A stretch of 64,000 bases of DNA. Source: Pseudoalteromonas arabiensis. Lineage in GTDB: Bacteria > Pseudomonadota > Gammaproteobacteria > Enterobacterales > Alteromonadaceae. The DNA is taken from positions 434,001 through 498,000 of the forward strand of contig NZ_LRUF01000008.1 of NCBI RefSeq assembly GCF_001550155.1. Direction: 5' to 3'. Below, piece after piece: positions 43,898 through 53,935 of the stretch. Below the pieces are notes generated by a model that worked only from the letters and a program-made list of their open reading frames with translations, had not been told where the DNA came from and did no database searches. The stretch's first letter is position 1. Each line of letters opens with the position of its first letter. The position numbers and the translations under genes are program-made.

Positions 43898-46800
43898 ATG
43901 AATAAGTTACGCCTTTCGAAATTAACCGGAGCAGTTATATTAGCTCTTGGTGTTTCAACAAGTGCTATGGCTGCAGATACCTCATCTTCAATGAGAGGTA
44001 AAATTACAACGCCTTCTGGTGAAGCAGCTGCAAATGTTAAAATAAAGGTTATTCACCAACCAACTGGCACAGTCAGTGAGTTAACTACAAATGAAAGCGG
44101 TACTTTCATCGCTAATGGTCTACGTGTTGGTGGCCCATACACTGTACTTATCGACTCAGATACACACAGTGACAGCATGGTAGAGAATATCTACTTAGAA
44201 CTTGGTGATACTTACCGTTTACAAGAACAATTAAACTCATTAGCAATGGAAAAAATTGAAGTTTCTGGCTATAAAATTGTTCAGCAATCTGGCGGTTCAA
44301 GCAGTGTTTTCGGTGAAGACACAATCAACAATATGCCAAGCTTTAACAAAGACATTAAAGATGTAGCGCGATTAAACCCACTTGCAAGTATCAATGGTGG
44401 CGGAGAGCTAACATTTGCCGGTAATAACCCGCGTACAAATAGTCTAACCGTTGATGGTATCGGCCAAAACGATGACTTCGGTTTAAACTTTGGTGGCTAC
44501 CCTACAGCTCAACCACCTGTTGCACTTGATGCAATTGAGCAAATTTCTGTTGATGTATCACCTTTCTCAGCATCAAAAGGTAACTTTGGTGGTGGTACAA
44601 TTAATGCCGTAACAAAATCTGGTACAAATGAATTTAAGTTCTCAGGTTTCTACGAAACGTCAACACCTGATATGGCAGGAGATGTAGATAATATCTCAGA
44701 AGTTTCTGTCGATGGTCGCCCTGTTTTAGACGAAGATGGTCATAAAACATTTGAAATTAACAAAGTTGAACCTACACAAACGGAAGAACGTTTTGGTTTT
44801 AACGTGGGCGGTCCATTAATCAAAGACACGCTTTTCTATTTTGTTAACTACAACAGCTGGAAGAGCGAGCTTGATTTAGATTATGGTTTTGAGGGCTCTG
44901 GTGCAACGAACGAATACAATGTAACTGAAGAGCAGTTTAGCAATTTCTTATCTGTATTAGACAATGTATATGGTTTCCAAGACTCTTTAGGTGGCGATCC
45001 TGAAGATACGAATGAATCACTACTTGTTAAACTAAGCTGGAACATCAGCGATGCACATCGTCTAGATTTCACATATCAGTGGCAAGATGATCAGGACGAA
45101 AAAAACTTCGGTACTGGAGGCAAAACGGTATCTCTAGCTTCAAGCCGTTATACTTACGCAACTAAGTTCAACAATTTCTCGACAAAACTTTACTCAGATT
45201 GGAGCGATGTTTTCTCATCAGAGATTGGTATTGCGTATAAAGATGTCAGTTCAAACAGCTTAACAAACTCGAATATTGGTAGTGTAAAAGTTGAAGAATA
45301 CTACCGTGGTCCAGCATATGAGTTTGGTACAGATCAATATCGTCACGCGAATGAGTCTTCAACTGAAAACCTAACATTAACGTTTGATGGTACTTACCTT
45401 CTGGATGATCATGAGCTTAACTTTGGTATTCAGTATGAATCACTCAATCTGTATAACCTGTTTGCTGCAAATTCATTAGGTTCATGGGAGTTTGACAGTG
45501 TTGCTGGTTTTGCAAACCGTGAAGTAGGTAACTTTAATGGTACTTATGACTTCTCTTATGGCAATGCATACACAAACAACGCTGCAGACACAGCATACGA
45601 TGCAACGCGTAGCCAATTAGCAATCTACCTAGAAGATACTTTTTATATTGGTGACGATTTAGAAGTAAATGCAGGTCTTCGTTATGAGCGCTTAGCATCT
45701 GACGACAAACCAACTCTAAATGAAAACTTCCTAGAGACTTATGGTTTTTCAAACCAAGAGAACCTTGATGGCGTCGATATCATCCTACCACGTGTTGGGT
45801 TTAAATATTACGCAACAGAAAACCTAACAATCAGCGGTGGTGTAGGTCGTTTCCAAGGTGGTATTCCTAACGTTTGGTATAACAACTCGTACCAAAAAGA
45901 CGGTATTACACTTGTTGATGCACCGCAATCAGTTATTAATGATTACTACGCAAATAACCCTGCAGATATCACATCTGTACCAGGTGCAATTCAAGATTCA
46001 CTGGTAAAAGGTGCGGGTAGCACAAACTACATTGACCCTGATTTTAAATTACCTTCAAGCATCCGTAGCCAAATTGGTTTCGAGTATGACTTTGACTCTG
46101 AATTACTTGGTAATGGTTTCAAATGGCAAGCTGAAATCGCTTACCACAAGAAAGAAAACGAAGCAATTTGGCACAATACGGCTATCGTACCTGTGGGCGT
46201 TGCGGCTGATGGCGAGCGTTTAATCCAAGAAAGCATCTACTCAGGTGACCTTGCTGATAACTTCGATATCATGCTAACAAATTCATCTGATGATGGCCGT
46301 TCAGTTATCTTCTCAACAGCACTTGCAAAAGAATGGGATAACGGTTTATACATCTCAGCAAGCTATGCACACCAAGATATCACGGAAGCTGCTTCAGGCT
46401 CATCTTCACAAGCACAAAGTAACTACCAGCACAATGTTACTAAAAACCGTAACCAAGACTTAGCACAGCGTGGTGCCTATGAAGTAGAACATAGCTTCAA
46501 AGTAAATATCAGCTACCACACTGAATTCTTTAAAGGCTATAACACTAAGTTTGACCTTTACTTTGAGCGTCGTTCAGGTCGCCCTTACAGCCACACAATG
46601 GCTTCGTACCAAGATGGTGCGCTAGGTGATTCGCGTGACTTCTACTCAAGCTCTGCATACTTAGCTTATATTCCAACTGGTGCAGATGATCCAAATGTAA
46701 ACTGGGATGAATCGCAACTTACTTGGGGTGAGCTTGAAGCACTACTTGATAGAGCGGGCATTTCTGAGCGCGGTGAAATATTAGACCGTAATACGGGTAC

Positions 46801-47104
46801 TATGCCTTGGGTTACAACCATGGATATCAGCGTTAAGCAAGAAATCCCAGGTTTCGCTAAAGGTCATAGCGGTGAAGTGTATTTCATGATTGATAACTTT
46901 GCTAACTTGCTTAATAGCGACTGGGGTATTGAAAAGCGCCTTAGCTATCAAGACCAATCAGTTTATGACTTTGGTGGTTTAGATGACCAAGGCCGTTATA
47001 TAATTGATGAAGCATACAATGGTGCCGATGTAAGAAATTACACACTAATCGACCAAAGTGCTTCTGCATGGCAAGCTAAAATTGGTATTAGTTACAAGTT
47101 CTAA
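43898..47104 (+). CDS. Oar-type TonB-dependent receptor 1
   Basis: A 1068-residue outer-membrane receptor. A signal peptide (to about residue 25, SAMA) and an N-terminal carboxypeptidase-regulatory-like beta domain (MRGKITTPSGEAAANVKI) come first. A plug domain follows (NNPRTNSLTVDGIGQNDDF, VDVSPFSASKGNFGGGTIN), then a long beta-barrel ending in a C-terminal Phe (ISYKF). It imports a large ligand using TonB energy. The ligand is unknown; the neighbouring nuclease suggests nucleic-acid fragments (inference). A terminator follows. Confidence 0.9.
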   Translation: MNKLRLSKLTGAVILALGVSTSAMAADTSSSMRGKITTPSGEAAANVKIKVIHQPTGTVSELTTNESGTFIANGLRVGGPYTVLIDSDTHSDSMVENIYLELGDTYRLQEQLNSLAMEKIEVSGYKIVQQSGGSSSVFGEDTINNMPSFNKDIKDVARLNPLASINGGGELTFAGNNPRTNSLTVDGIGQNDDFGLNFGGYPTAQPPVALDAIEQISVDVSPFSASKGNFGGGTINAVTKSGTNEFKFSGFYETSTPDMAGDVDNISEVSVDGRPVLDEDGHKTFEINKVEPTQTEERFGFNVGGPLIKDTLFYFVNYNSWKSELDLDYGFEGSGATNEYNVTEEQFSNFLSVLDNVYGFQDSLGGDPEDTNESLLVKLSWNISDAHRLDFTYQWQDDQDEKNFGTGGKTVSLASSRYTYATKFNNFSTKLYSDWSDVFSSEIGIAYKDVSSNSLTNSNIGSVKVEEYYRGPAYEFGTDQYRHANESSTENLTLTFDGTYLLDDHELNFGIQYESLNLYNLFAANSLGSWEFDSVAGFANREVGNFNGTYDFSYGNAYTNNAADTAYDATRSQLAIYLEDTFYIGDDLEVNAGLRYERLASDDKPTLNENFLETYGFSNQENLDGVDIILPRVGFKYYATENLTISGGVGRFQGGIPNVWYNNSYQKDGITLVDAPQSVINDYYANNPADITSVPGAIQDSLVKGAGSTNYIDPDFKLPSSIRSQIGFEYDFDSELLGNGFKWQAEIAYHKKENEAIWHNTAIVPVGVAADGERLIQESIYSGDLADNFDIMLTNSSDDGRSVIFSTALAKEWDNGLYISASYAHQDITEAASGSSSQAQSNYQHNVTKNRNQDLAQRGAYEVEHSFKVNISYHTEFFKGYNTKFDLYFERRSGRPYSHTMASYQDGALGDSRDFYSSSAYLAYIPTGADDPNVNWDESQLTWGELEALLDRAGISERGEILDRNTGTMPWVTTMDISVKQEIPGFAKGHSGEVYFMIDNFANLLNSDWGIEKRLSYQDQSVYDFGGLDDQGRYIIDEAYNGADVRNYTLIDQSASAWQAKIGISYKF

Positions 47105-47116
47105 TCTATACTGTTT

Positions 47117-47145
47117 AAAGCCCGTTTAATTACGGGCTTTTTTAT
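47117..47145 (+). terminator. Terminator between the two TonB receptor genes
   Basis: Stem AAAGCCCGT / ACGGGCTTT with loop TTAATT and a T-run. Confidence 0.85.
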
Positions 47146-47233
47146 ATCTGTAATAAAAATGACACACATTGATTTTAAAAAAGGAAAGGTACTTACACAC
47201 AGTAAGTATCATAATTTAATAACGGGAAACCTC

Positions 47234-50200
47234 ATGAAATCAACATTTAATAAAAGTACACTGGCAATCGCTGTTGCGACTTGTTTAACGTTCAGCCATG
47301 CTGCAATGGCCAATGAAACCTCTTCTTCTATCAAAGGACAAGTTACAGGCCCGAATGGCAATCCTGCTGCTGGTACACAAATAACAATAATCCATATCCC
47401 TTCAGGCTCAGTTAAAAAAACGACGGTAACAAATGAAGGTAATTTTTCTAGCCAAGGCCTTCGCGTCGGTGGCCCTTACAAAATTATCGTCGATTCTGAT
47501 CAATATGAAGATCAACAACTTGATGGTATTTATTTGACTTTAGGTCAAGATTATCCTGTAACTGTTAGCTTACAAACACAGCAAATGGAACAAATTGTGG
47601 TATCTGGCGCACCGATAAGCGCACAAACTGGCAGCACAGGTCCTGCAAGTCACTTCTCGCTTGAAGATCTAGAGTCTCGTCCTGCCATAAACCGTGATTT
47701 AAAAGACATTATTCGCGCCGACCCTCGCATCTTTATTGATGAAACAAATGCAAACTCAATTAATTGTGGCGGCGGTAATCCTCGTTTCAACAGCTTGACT
47801 GTTGATGGTGTGCGCATGAATGATAACTTTGGTTTAAATTCGAGTGGCTACCCTACCGAACGTATGCCATTTTCATTCGATTCTATAGACCAAGTAGCCG
47901 TTGAACTTGCGCCATTCGACGTGCAATACGGTGGTTTTACATCATGTAATATTAATGCGGTAACAAAATCAGGTACCAATGAAATTCATGGTGGTTTATT
48001 TTACGACTATACCAATGACTCAATGTCAGGCGACTCTATCGAAGGTAAAAAGCTTGATACAGGAAACTACACTGAGAAACGCTATGGTTTTAACGTAGGG
48101 CTACCTTTAATTGAAGATAAGCTATTCTTTTTTACTTCTTATGAGAAACTAGAAGGCGCGCAAATCTTTGATTATATTCCATTTGCTGACAACCGTATTG
48201 ATCAAGCAACTATCGATCGTATTACACAAATCTCAAAAGATAACTATAACTACGACCCAGGTAGCATGATTCCGAGCCTACCTGTCGAAGACGAAAAGGT
48301 TTTAGTTAAGCTTGATTGGAATATTAACGATGCTCACCGTGCAAGCCTTGTATATAACTATAATGATGGCTTCTCTCTTGCCCAATCTGATGCAGATTCT
48401 GACGAAATAGCCCTTTCAAACCACTTCTATGAGCGTGGCGCTAAATTAGAATCTTATGTTGCCTCTCTTTACTCTGATTGGACAGACAACTTTTCAACTG
48501 AAGTAAGAGTGGGTTATTCAAAACTCGATAACCGCCAGCAATCTTTAGATGCTGCATCTGGTTTTGGTGAATTCCGTATCGACACCGGTGATATTGATGT
48601 TTATATCGGCCCTGACGATTCTCGCCAATCAAATATCCTAAATTATGACAACCTATCACTTAAATTAGGTGGCACATACTATTTAGAAGATCATGAATTA
48701 TCATTTGGTTATGAGCGTGAAGAACTGGATGTATACAACTTATTTGTTCAGCATACAGAAGGCGAATATCGCTTTAGTTCAATTGACGATTTTGAAAATG
48801 GTATTGCGCGTGTTTACTATGGCAACGCATCATCACAAAATCCAGACGATGCAGCGGGTGAATTTGCTTACGCCTTAAACACCGTTTACTTTCAAGATAA
48901 GTTTGAGCTAATTGACTACGATATCACGATTACAGCGGGTCTACGTTATGATTGGTATACAAGCAGCGATAAACCAACCCATAACCAAAACTTTGAAGAC
49001 AGATATGGCTTTTCAAATAGCCAAAACCTCGATGGTATTGACCTTCTTCAACCGCGTTTAGGCATCAACTGGATTTATAACGATCAATTAGAGTTACGTG
49101 GTGGTTTTGGTCTATATTCTGGTGGTAATCCAAATGTTTGGGTTTCGAACAGCTACTCTAATGACGGTGTACGAAATATTCAGATTGACCAAAGAGGTTT
49201 ACAAATTCTTGGTGATGATGCCATTGCATTTAATGGTGGCGGTATGCCAGGTTATGACATTCCTCAATCACTCTATGACGAGGTTGGACAAGGTGGTGCA
49301 GATGCAAGCGCAAATGTTACAGACCCTGACTTTGAAATTCCTTCAGAATGGAAATTCTCTTTAGGTGGTACTTACATCACCAGCAATGATTATGTGTTCA
49401 ATGTTGATTATCTCTATACAGATAAACAAGACTCGGCAATTATTCGCAACATTGCTAACGTACAAACAGACACAGCGCCAGATGGACGCCCTGTTTACAA
49501 CGATGTTTTGCATCCGCGTGTATCTGACTTTATGCTAACAAATGTTGAAGGCAGCGATGCTTATTCACATGTACTTTCTTTATCAATGAATAAAGCATTT
49601 GATAACGGTATAGATTTAGCACTTTCTTATGCTTATACCGTGGCAAAAGATGTGAGCCCAATGACCAGCTCTGTAGCATTCTCGAATTACCACTTTATTG
49701 CGGTATCTGATTCAGAGAACCCAGGCGTTACAACCTCTAATTATGAAATACCACATCGCTTTACACTATCTTTAGGTTATAGCCATGAAATTTTTGACGG
49801 CTACGAAACTAAATTCAACCTATTTGGTCAAGCACAGCAAACTAACCCATACTCTTATACCTTTGATAGGGATTCTGGTGGTTTAGGCTTTAACGATGCG
49901 AGCCGCCAACTTTTATATGTACCAGAAGTTGATGATGCATCAGTTATTTATGGCCCTGACTTCGATCAAGCTGCCTTTAATAACTGGATTGAAAGTGAAG
50001 GCTTAAAACGAGGTGAGATCCAAAAACGCAATAATATTGATGGCGACTGGTGGGTTACGTTCGATCTAAAAGTTGAGCAAGAGTTTATGGGCTTCACGCC
50101 TGACCAAAAAGGCTCTGCTTATTTCGTAATTAAAAACATCGGTAATCTATTAAACGATGATTGGGGTGTTTTAAAATCAGGTAGTTCGTTGCAAAGTGCA

Positions 50201-50323
50201 GTAACAGCTGACATCGTTGATGGTCAGTATGTTTATAGCTCTTTCAACAACCCTGCTGGTACGAGTGTACAAACTGAACCTTCTTTATGGGAGATGCGTA
50301 TCGGGGTTCGTTATAGCTTCTAA
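47234..50323 (+). CDS. Oar-type TonB-dependent receptor 2
   Basis: A 1029-residue paralogue of the upstream receptor. The ATG at 47234 is chosen because it opens a clean signal peptide (to SHAAMA) and is preceded by ACGGGAAA, also present before the first receptor gene. Same plan: CarboxypepD_reg-like domain (IKGQVTGPNGNPAAG), plug with NPRFNSLTVDGVRMNDNFG, barrel, C-terminal Phe (VRYSF). Unlike paralogue 1, its plug has two Cys (NSINCGGGNPR and GGFTSCNINAV), a likely disulfide. Probably a tandem duplication that has diverged in ligand. Confidence 0.9.
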   Translation: MKSTFNKSTLAIAVATCLTFSHAAMANETSSSIKGQVTGPNGNPAAGTQITIIHIPSGSVKKTTVTNEGNFSSQGLRVGGPYKIIVDSDQYEDQQLDGIYLTLGQDYPVTVSLQTQQMEQIVVSGAPISAQTGSTGPASHFSLEDLESRPAINRDLKDIIRADPRIFIDETNANSINCGGGNPRFNSLTVDGVRMNDNFGLNSSGYPTERMPFSFDSIDQVAVELAPFDVQYGGFTSCNINAVTKSGTNEIHGGLFYDYTNDSMSGDSIEGKKLDTGNYTEKRYGFNVGLPLIEDKLFFFTSYEKLEGAQIFDYIPFADNRIDQATIDRITQISKDNYNYDPGSMIPSLPVEDEKVLVKLDWNINDAHRASLVYNYNDGFSLAQSDADSDEIALSNHFYERGAKLESYVASLYSDWTDNFSTEVRVGYSKLDNRQQSLDAASGFGEFRIDTGDIDVYIGPDDSRQSNILNYDNLSLKLGGTYYLEDHELSFGYEREELDVYNLFVQHTEGEYRFSSIDDFENGIARVYYGNASSQNPDDAAGEFAYALNTVYFQDKFELIDYDITITAGLRYDWYTSSDKPTHNQNFEDRYGFSNSQNLDGIDLLQPRLGINWIYNDQLELRGGFGLYSGGNPNVWVSNSYSNDGVRNIQIDQRGLQILGDDAIAFNGGGMPGYDIPQSLYDEVGQGGADASANVTDPDFEIPSEWKFSLGGTYITSNDYVFNVDYLYTDKQDSAIIRNIANVQTDTAPDGRPVYNDVLHPRVSDFMLTNVEGSDAYSHVLSLSMNKAFDNGIDLALSYAYTVAKDVSPMTSSVAFSNYHFIAVSDSENPGVTTSNYEIPHRFTLSLGYSHEIFDGYETKFNLFGQAQQTNPYSYTFDRDSGGLGFNDASRQLLYVPEVDDASVIYGPDFDQAAFNNWIESEGLKRGEIQKRNNIDGDWWVTFDLKVEQEFMGFTPDQKGSAYFVIKNIGNLLNDDWGVLKSGSSLQSAVTADIVDGQYVYSSFNNPAGTSVQTEPSLWEMRIGVRYSF

Positions 50324-50341
50324 TAATTAAAAGCAAACTAT

Positions 50342-50369
50342 AAGCCCGCCTATTAGGCGGGCTTTTTAT
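50342..50369. terminator. Terminator between receptor 2 and the iron ABC operon
   Basis: Stem AAGCCCGCC / GGCGGGCTT around TATTA with a T-run on the plus strand; A-rich on the left, so it may work both ways. Confidence 0.85.
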
Positions 50370-50372
50370 TAG

Positions 50373-51383
50373 TTAGCGTGGGTATACGGCCAACGGATGG
50401 GTTGTGTTAATTGATACATGTACGTGGTCATTCGGCCGCACAACCACTTCATGGCTTACGCGGCTTGTAACTATCGTTTTGCAGGCAAGTTCTACAGCAC
50501 ATAAACGGCTACCACCTTCGTAGCGCACCCATGTCACGACACCATTTGACGATTGTGCATTTTGAATTAAATGAACATCATCAGGTCGCAATAGTACATC
50601 AACCTCAGCGGAATTGTGGTCAACTTTAATTGCAGGGGCATTACCTAAGTCTGTTGTCGCTATATCACCTTCACATTGACCTGCTATGAAACTCGCTTCA
50701 CCTAAAAAGCGAGCCACAAAGCGGTTTGTTGGTAAGCTAAAACAGCGCTCAGGGGTATCAAGTTGCTGAATCACCCCCTCCTTAAGTACACCCACACGGT
50801 CACCAATGGATAGGGCTTCTTCTTGGTCATGAGTGACCCAAATCGCAGGGACACCTGCATCTTTTAATGCGTTACGAATATCCCACCGTAAAGTATCTTT
50901 AAGCGCTGCATCAAGATTAGATAAGGGCTCATCAAGTAATACAAAATCTGGTTCGTGAGCAAGTGTTCGCGCAAGCGCGACACGTTGTTTTTGACCACCT
51001 GATAATGTTGCAGGCTTCTTATTACGAAACGCCTCAAGACCCAGAAGCTTTATCCAATGATCTGCTTTGGATGTATCGGTCAACCTAAAGCAAATGTTCT
51101 GTTGCACCGTTAAATGTGGAAATAACGCAAAGTCTTGAAAAACCATACCTACTTTACGTTTCTCAGGCGGCACTTTTAGCTTTGGAGTAGCACGCCATGT
51201 GCCTAAATTAATTTCGCCTTCGCTGATGGGAATAAGCCCTGCCAGAGCTTGCAAAATGGTACTTTTACCACAGCCAGTTGGACCAACTAGCATCAGGATC
51301 TCACTCTCTCCAAGTGATAAATTAAGATCACTCACCACACGATTGCTACCATAATCGATAGACAGCTTACTAACTGATAGCAT
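50373..51383 (-). CDS. Ferric iron ABC transporter, ATP-binding protein (FbpC-like)
   Basis: A 336-residue ATPase. Walker A GPTGCGKST, Q-loop VFQDFALFPHLTVQQNI, signature LSGGQKQRVALARTLA, Walker B FVLLDEPLSNLD and switch His (VTHDQEEA) are all intact. The C-terminal part has the TOBE/FbpC-type regulatory domain (LLRPDDVHL). It powers iron import with the adjacent permease and binding protein. It is the last gene of the operon, 12 bases after the permease. Confidence 0.92.
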   Translation of the reverse strand: MLSVSKLSIDYGSNRVVSDLNLSLGESEILMLVGPTGCGKSTILQALAGLIPISEGEINLGTWRATPKLKVPPEKRKVGMVFQDFALFPHLTVQQNICFRLTDTSKADHWIKLLGLEAFRNKKPATLSGGQKQRVALARTLAHEPDFVLLDEPLSNLDAALKDTLRWDIRNALKDAGVPAIWVTHDQEEALSIGDRVGVLKEGVIQQLDTPERCFSLPTNRFVARFLGEASFIAGQCEGDIATTDLGNAPAIKVDHNSAEVDVLLRPDDVHLIQNAQSSNGVVTWVRYEGGSRLCAVELACKTIVTSRVSHEVVVRPNDHVHVSINTTHPLAVYPR

Positions 51384-51395
51384 TTATACTGATCC

Positions 51396-52895
51396 TTAAT
51401 GTTCTAATTGACTGCGCTTTTCACCAGAGAGCATTATAGCTAAGCCACAGGCTGATATCACTACCAACAATAAGCCTGGTATTGCAGCACGGCCAAAGTA
51501 ACCGGCTTCATAAACACGCCATAAATATGTTGAGAGGGTTTCAAACCCTGTCGGGCCTAATAAAAGTGTCGCTTCAAGCTCACGCATTGATTCTAAAAAT
51601 ACCAAAGCCGCACCGGCAATAATACCGCGCAGTGTTAGAGGCAAGGTAATACGCATAAATGCTTCACGTGGACTTGCACCTAGTACGCGCGCTGATTTGA
51701 TTAAGCTTGAATCTAAGTGTTCAGTACTAGTACGCACAGAACCAACAGCAAGGGGTAAAAACCGAAGTACATAAGCGATGACTAATAATGCCAATGTTTG
51801 ATATAAAAGCGGTAATTGTAAACCACCATAAACTAGCGCAGTTCCCATTACGATGCCTGGAATACCAAAACCAAAATAGGTAACTCGTTCCATAAAACGC
51901 CCTACTTTACCGCTTAATGCAGCATGAGCAACTGGCACAGCGACAACCACAGCGACAAAAGCAGCAATACCCGAGGCATAAGCTGAGTTCCAAGCAATGC
52001 TGAAATCAAAATCAGCAATCCCATCACGGGCAAGCCAAAGAGTAAAAATTGCTAACGGTAAACAAATTGCCAATAACAAAACAGGCAAAAATGTTACTAG
52101 CATTGCCAGTTTTTGAGCATTTGTCGGAAATAACATCAGAGCTCGACCATGACGCTCTGACGTGGTTTTAATTTGTGATTCGATGAAAAGTAAAAAGCCA
52201 ACTATCACCATTAACTGCAGCGATAACATCGCAGCACGACTTAAACCAAATGCGTTGTATTCAACATAAATAACACGGGTGAAGGTATCTAAGCGCATCA
52301 TCGCCGGCGTACCAAAATCGGATAATGTATAAAGCGCAACCAGTAATGATCCAGCGGCAATCCCGTTAACTACACGAGGTAATATTACTTTAAACACACT
52401 CATGGTCATCGACATACCTAAAGTACGCGCAGCATTTACCATACTGGCATCGAGGCTGAGTAAAGAAGAACGTGTTGTTAGCATAACAAACGGAAAAGTA
52501 TACAAGGTCATTACAATAGCAGCACCGGGTAACCCGTACATAGCAGGGGTTTCAAACCCTAATAGTTGGTTTATCTCCCCACCTGGTCCAAATGCCGCAT
52601 AAAGTGTAAATGCTCCAATATAGCTTGGAATAGCAAGTGGGGCTGCAAATAGCACTAACCAAAGCTTTTTAAAAGGAAGTTGCACATAGGCACTAATGAA
52701 CGCCAGAGGCACGCCTATAAAAATAGAACCTAATACAGTTAACACCATAAGCGATAAGGTGTTCCCAAGAATTTTTAAATTATGACTATCAAAAACAGCC
52801 GTGGCATCACTGGCTAAGGTGATCAGAATATAAACTGGCACTAACGCCAAAAGCGCTGCAAGCAGCGCCATGGGATAAGAAGCAGGTATGCGCAT
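51396..52895 (-). CDS. Ferric iron ABC transporter, fused double permease (FbpB-like)
   Basis: A 499-residue inner-membrane protein with about 12 spans in two homologous halves. Each carries an EAA-like loop (MVNAARTLGMSMTMSVFKVILPRV in part; LIKSARVLGASPREAFMRI). This duplicated-permease layout is that of FbpB/SfuB iron permeases. Its stop overlaps nothing but its start overlaps the binding-protein stop, so translation is coupled. Confidence 0.92.
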   Translation of the reverse strand: MRIPASYPMALLAALLALVPVYILITLASDATAVFDSHNLKILGNTLSLMVLTVLGSIFIGVPLAFISAYVQLPFKKLWLVLFAAPLAIPSYIGAFTLYAAFGPGGEINQLLGFETPAMYGLPGAAIVMTLYTFPFVMLTTRSSLLSLDASMVNAARTLGMSMTMSVFKVILPRVVNGIAAGSLLVALYTLSDFGTPAMMRLDTFTRVIYVEYNAFGLSRAAMLSLQLMVIVGFLLFIESQIKTTSERHGRALMLFPTNAQKLAMLVTFLPVLLLAICLPLAIFTLWLARDGIADFDFSIAWNSAYASGIAAFVAVVVAVPVAHAALSGKVGRFMERVTYFGFGIPGIVMGTALVYGGLQLPLLYQTLALLVIAYVLRFLPLAVGSVRTSTEHLDSSLIKSARVLGASPREAFMRITLPLTLRGIIAGAALVFLESMRELEATLLLGPTGFETLSTYLWRVYEAGYFGRAAIPGLLLVVISACGLAIMLSGEKRSQLEH

Positions 52896-53935
52896 TATAA
52901 AACACCGCTACTGCGCATAAGGTCGAGTGTTGGCCTTAAATCTGCCAATTGAGTTAAATCGATTTTCGGCGGTGAAATATCCGTTAACGCAGGTAGCCCA
53001 GCTGGCTGGTCAATACCTTGGATCAACGGGATTTCATAGGCTTCACGGGCTAAGTAACTTTGTACTTCTTCACTTAATAAATAACGCATAAAATTCATTG
53101 CATTAGGATTATCGGTCAGCGATAACACACCTGACGCATTAACCAAACAACCTGCATCTTGATTAGTAAACGCGAGGTCAAGGTTAGCATCTGGTTTACC
53201 TGACTTAAGGCGTAATGTGTAATAATGGTTAGCAAAACCAATATCCACTTCGCCACGTTCAACCGCCATGACTACACCGAGTTCACCCGCATAGGTTTTA
53301 GAGCGTTTTTGAACTTTTTTAAGCCATTTAGCTGTTTTATCATCCCCCTCAAGTATACGCATTGCTGTTACAAACGATTGAAATGACGCATAAGCTGGTG
53401 CCCAGCCTATTGATAAATCGCTGTCAGCAATTGCCATAATACTATCTGGGATCTGATCTTTACTAAGGCGCTGAGTGTTATAAGGTAATGTACGGATGCG
53501 ACCTGTCACTGGAGCCCAACCAGGGTAGCGGAATTGCGGTTGTAACTGAGTTTCTAAATCACTTGGTAAAGGTTTAGCCAGACCTGCGTCTGTAACTAAG
53601 CCAATTGCACCAGAATCAACGGCCCAAAATAAATCGGCACGTTTTACACCTGCTTTTGCTTCTGCCACGATCATATTGGCTAAAGCTGCAGTGGGTCCAC
53701 GTCGAATCGATAAATTTAGTTTTGGGTTTTTCTTTTGGATTGATTGCAGCACATTTTCGTACAAACCGCCTTCACCGCGACCTAAATATAATGTTAAATC
53801 CCCCTCAAGGGCTGGTAAGTCTTTCACTGAAATTGGGCTTGCAGCAGTCGCTGCAAAGGCTCGTGATAGAGGTAGCGGCATTGAGCCTACTACCCCAAAC
53901 GCAGCCAGGCCTTGAATAAAGGTCCTACGCTTCAC
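52895..53935 (-). CDS. Ferric iron ABC transporter, periplasmic binding protein (FbpA-like)
   Basis: A 346-residue protein with an N-terminal KRRTFIQG motif and hydrophobic core, a probable Tat signal (cleavage near RAFAATA). The ferric-binding fold shows LTLYLGRGEGGLYENVLQ near the start, RADLFWAVDSGAIG and YNTQRL. Start is GTG overlapping the previous stop (TAGTG on the minus strand). It delivers Fe3+ to the FbpB/FbpC pair. Tat export suggests folding or metal loading in the cytoplasm. Confidence 0.88.
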   Translation of the reverse strand: MKRRTFIQGLAAFGVVGSMPLPLSRAFAATAASPISVKDLPALEGDLTLYLGRGEGGLYENVLQSIQKKNPKLNLSIRRGPTAALANMIVAEAKAGVKRADLFWAVDSGAIGLVTDAGLAKPLPSDLETQLQPQFRYPGWAPVTGRIRTLPYNTQRLSKDQIPDSIMAIADSDLSIGWAPAYASFQSFVTAMRILEGDDKTAKWLKKVQKRSKTYAGELGVVMAVERGEVDIGFANHYYTLRLKSGKPDANLDLAFTNQDAGCLVNASGVLSLTDNPNAMNFMRYLLSEEVQSYLAREAYEIPLIQGIDQPAGLPALTDISPPKIDLTQLADLRPTLDLMRSSGVL

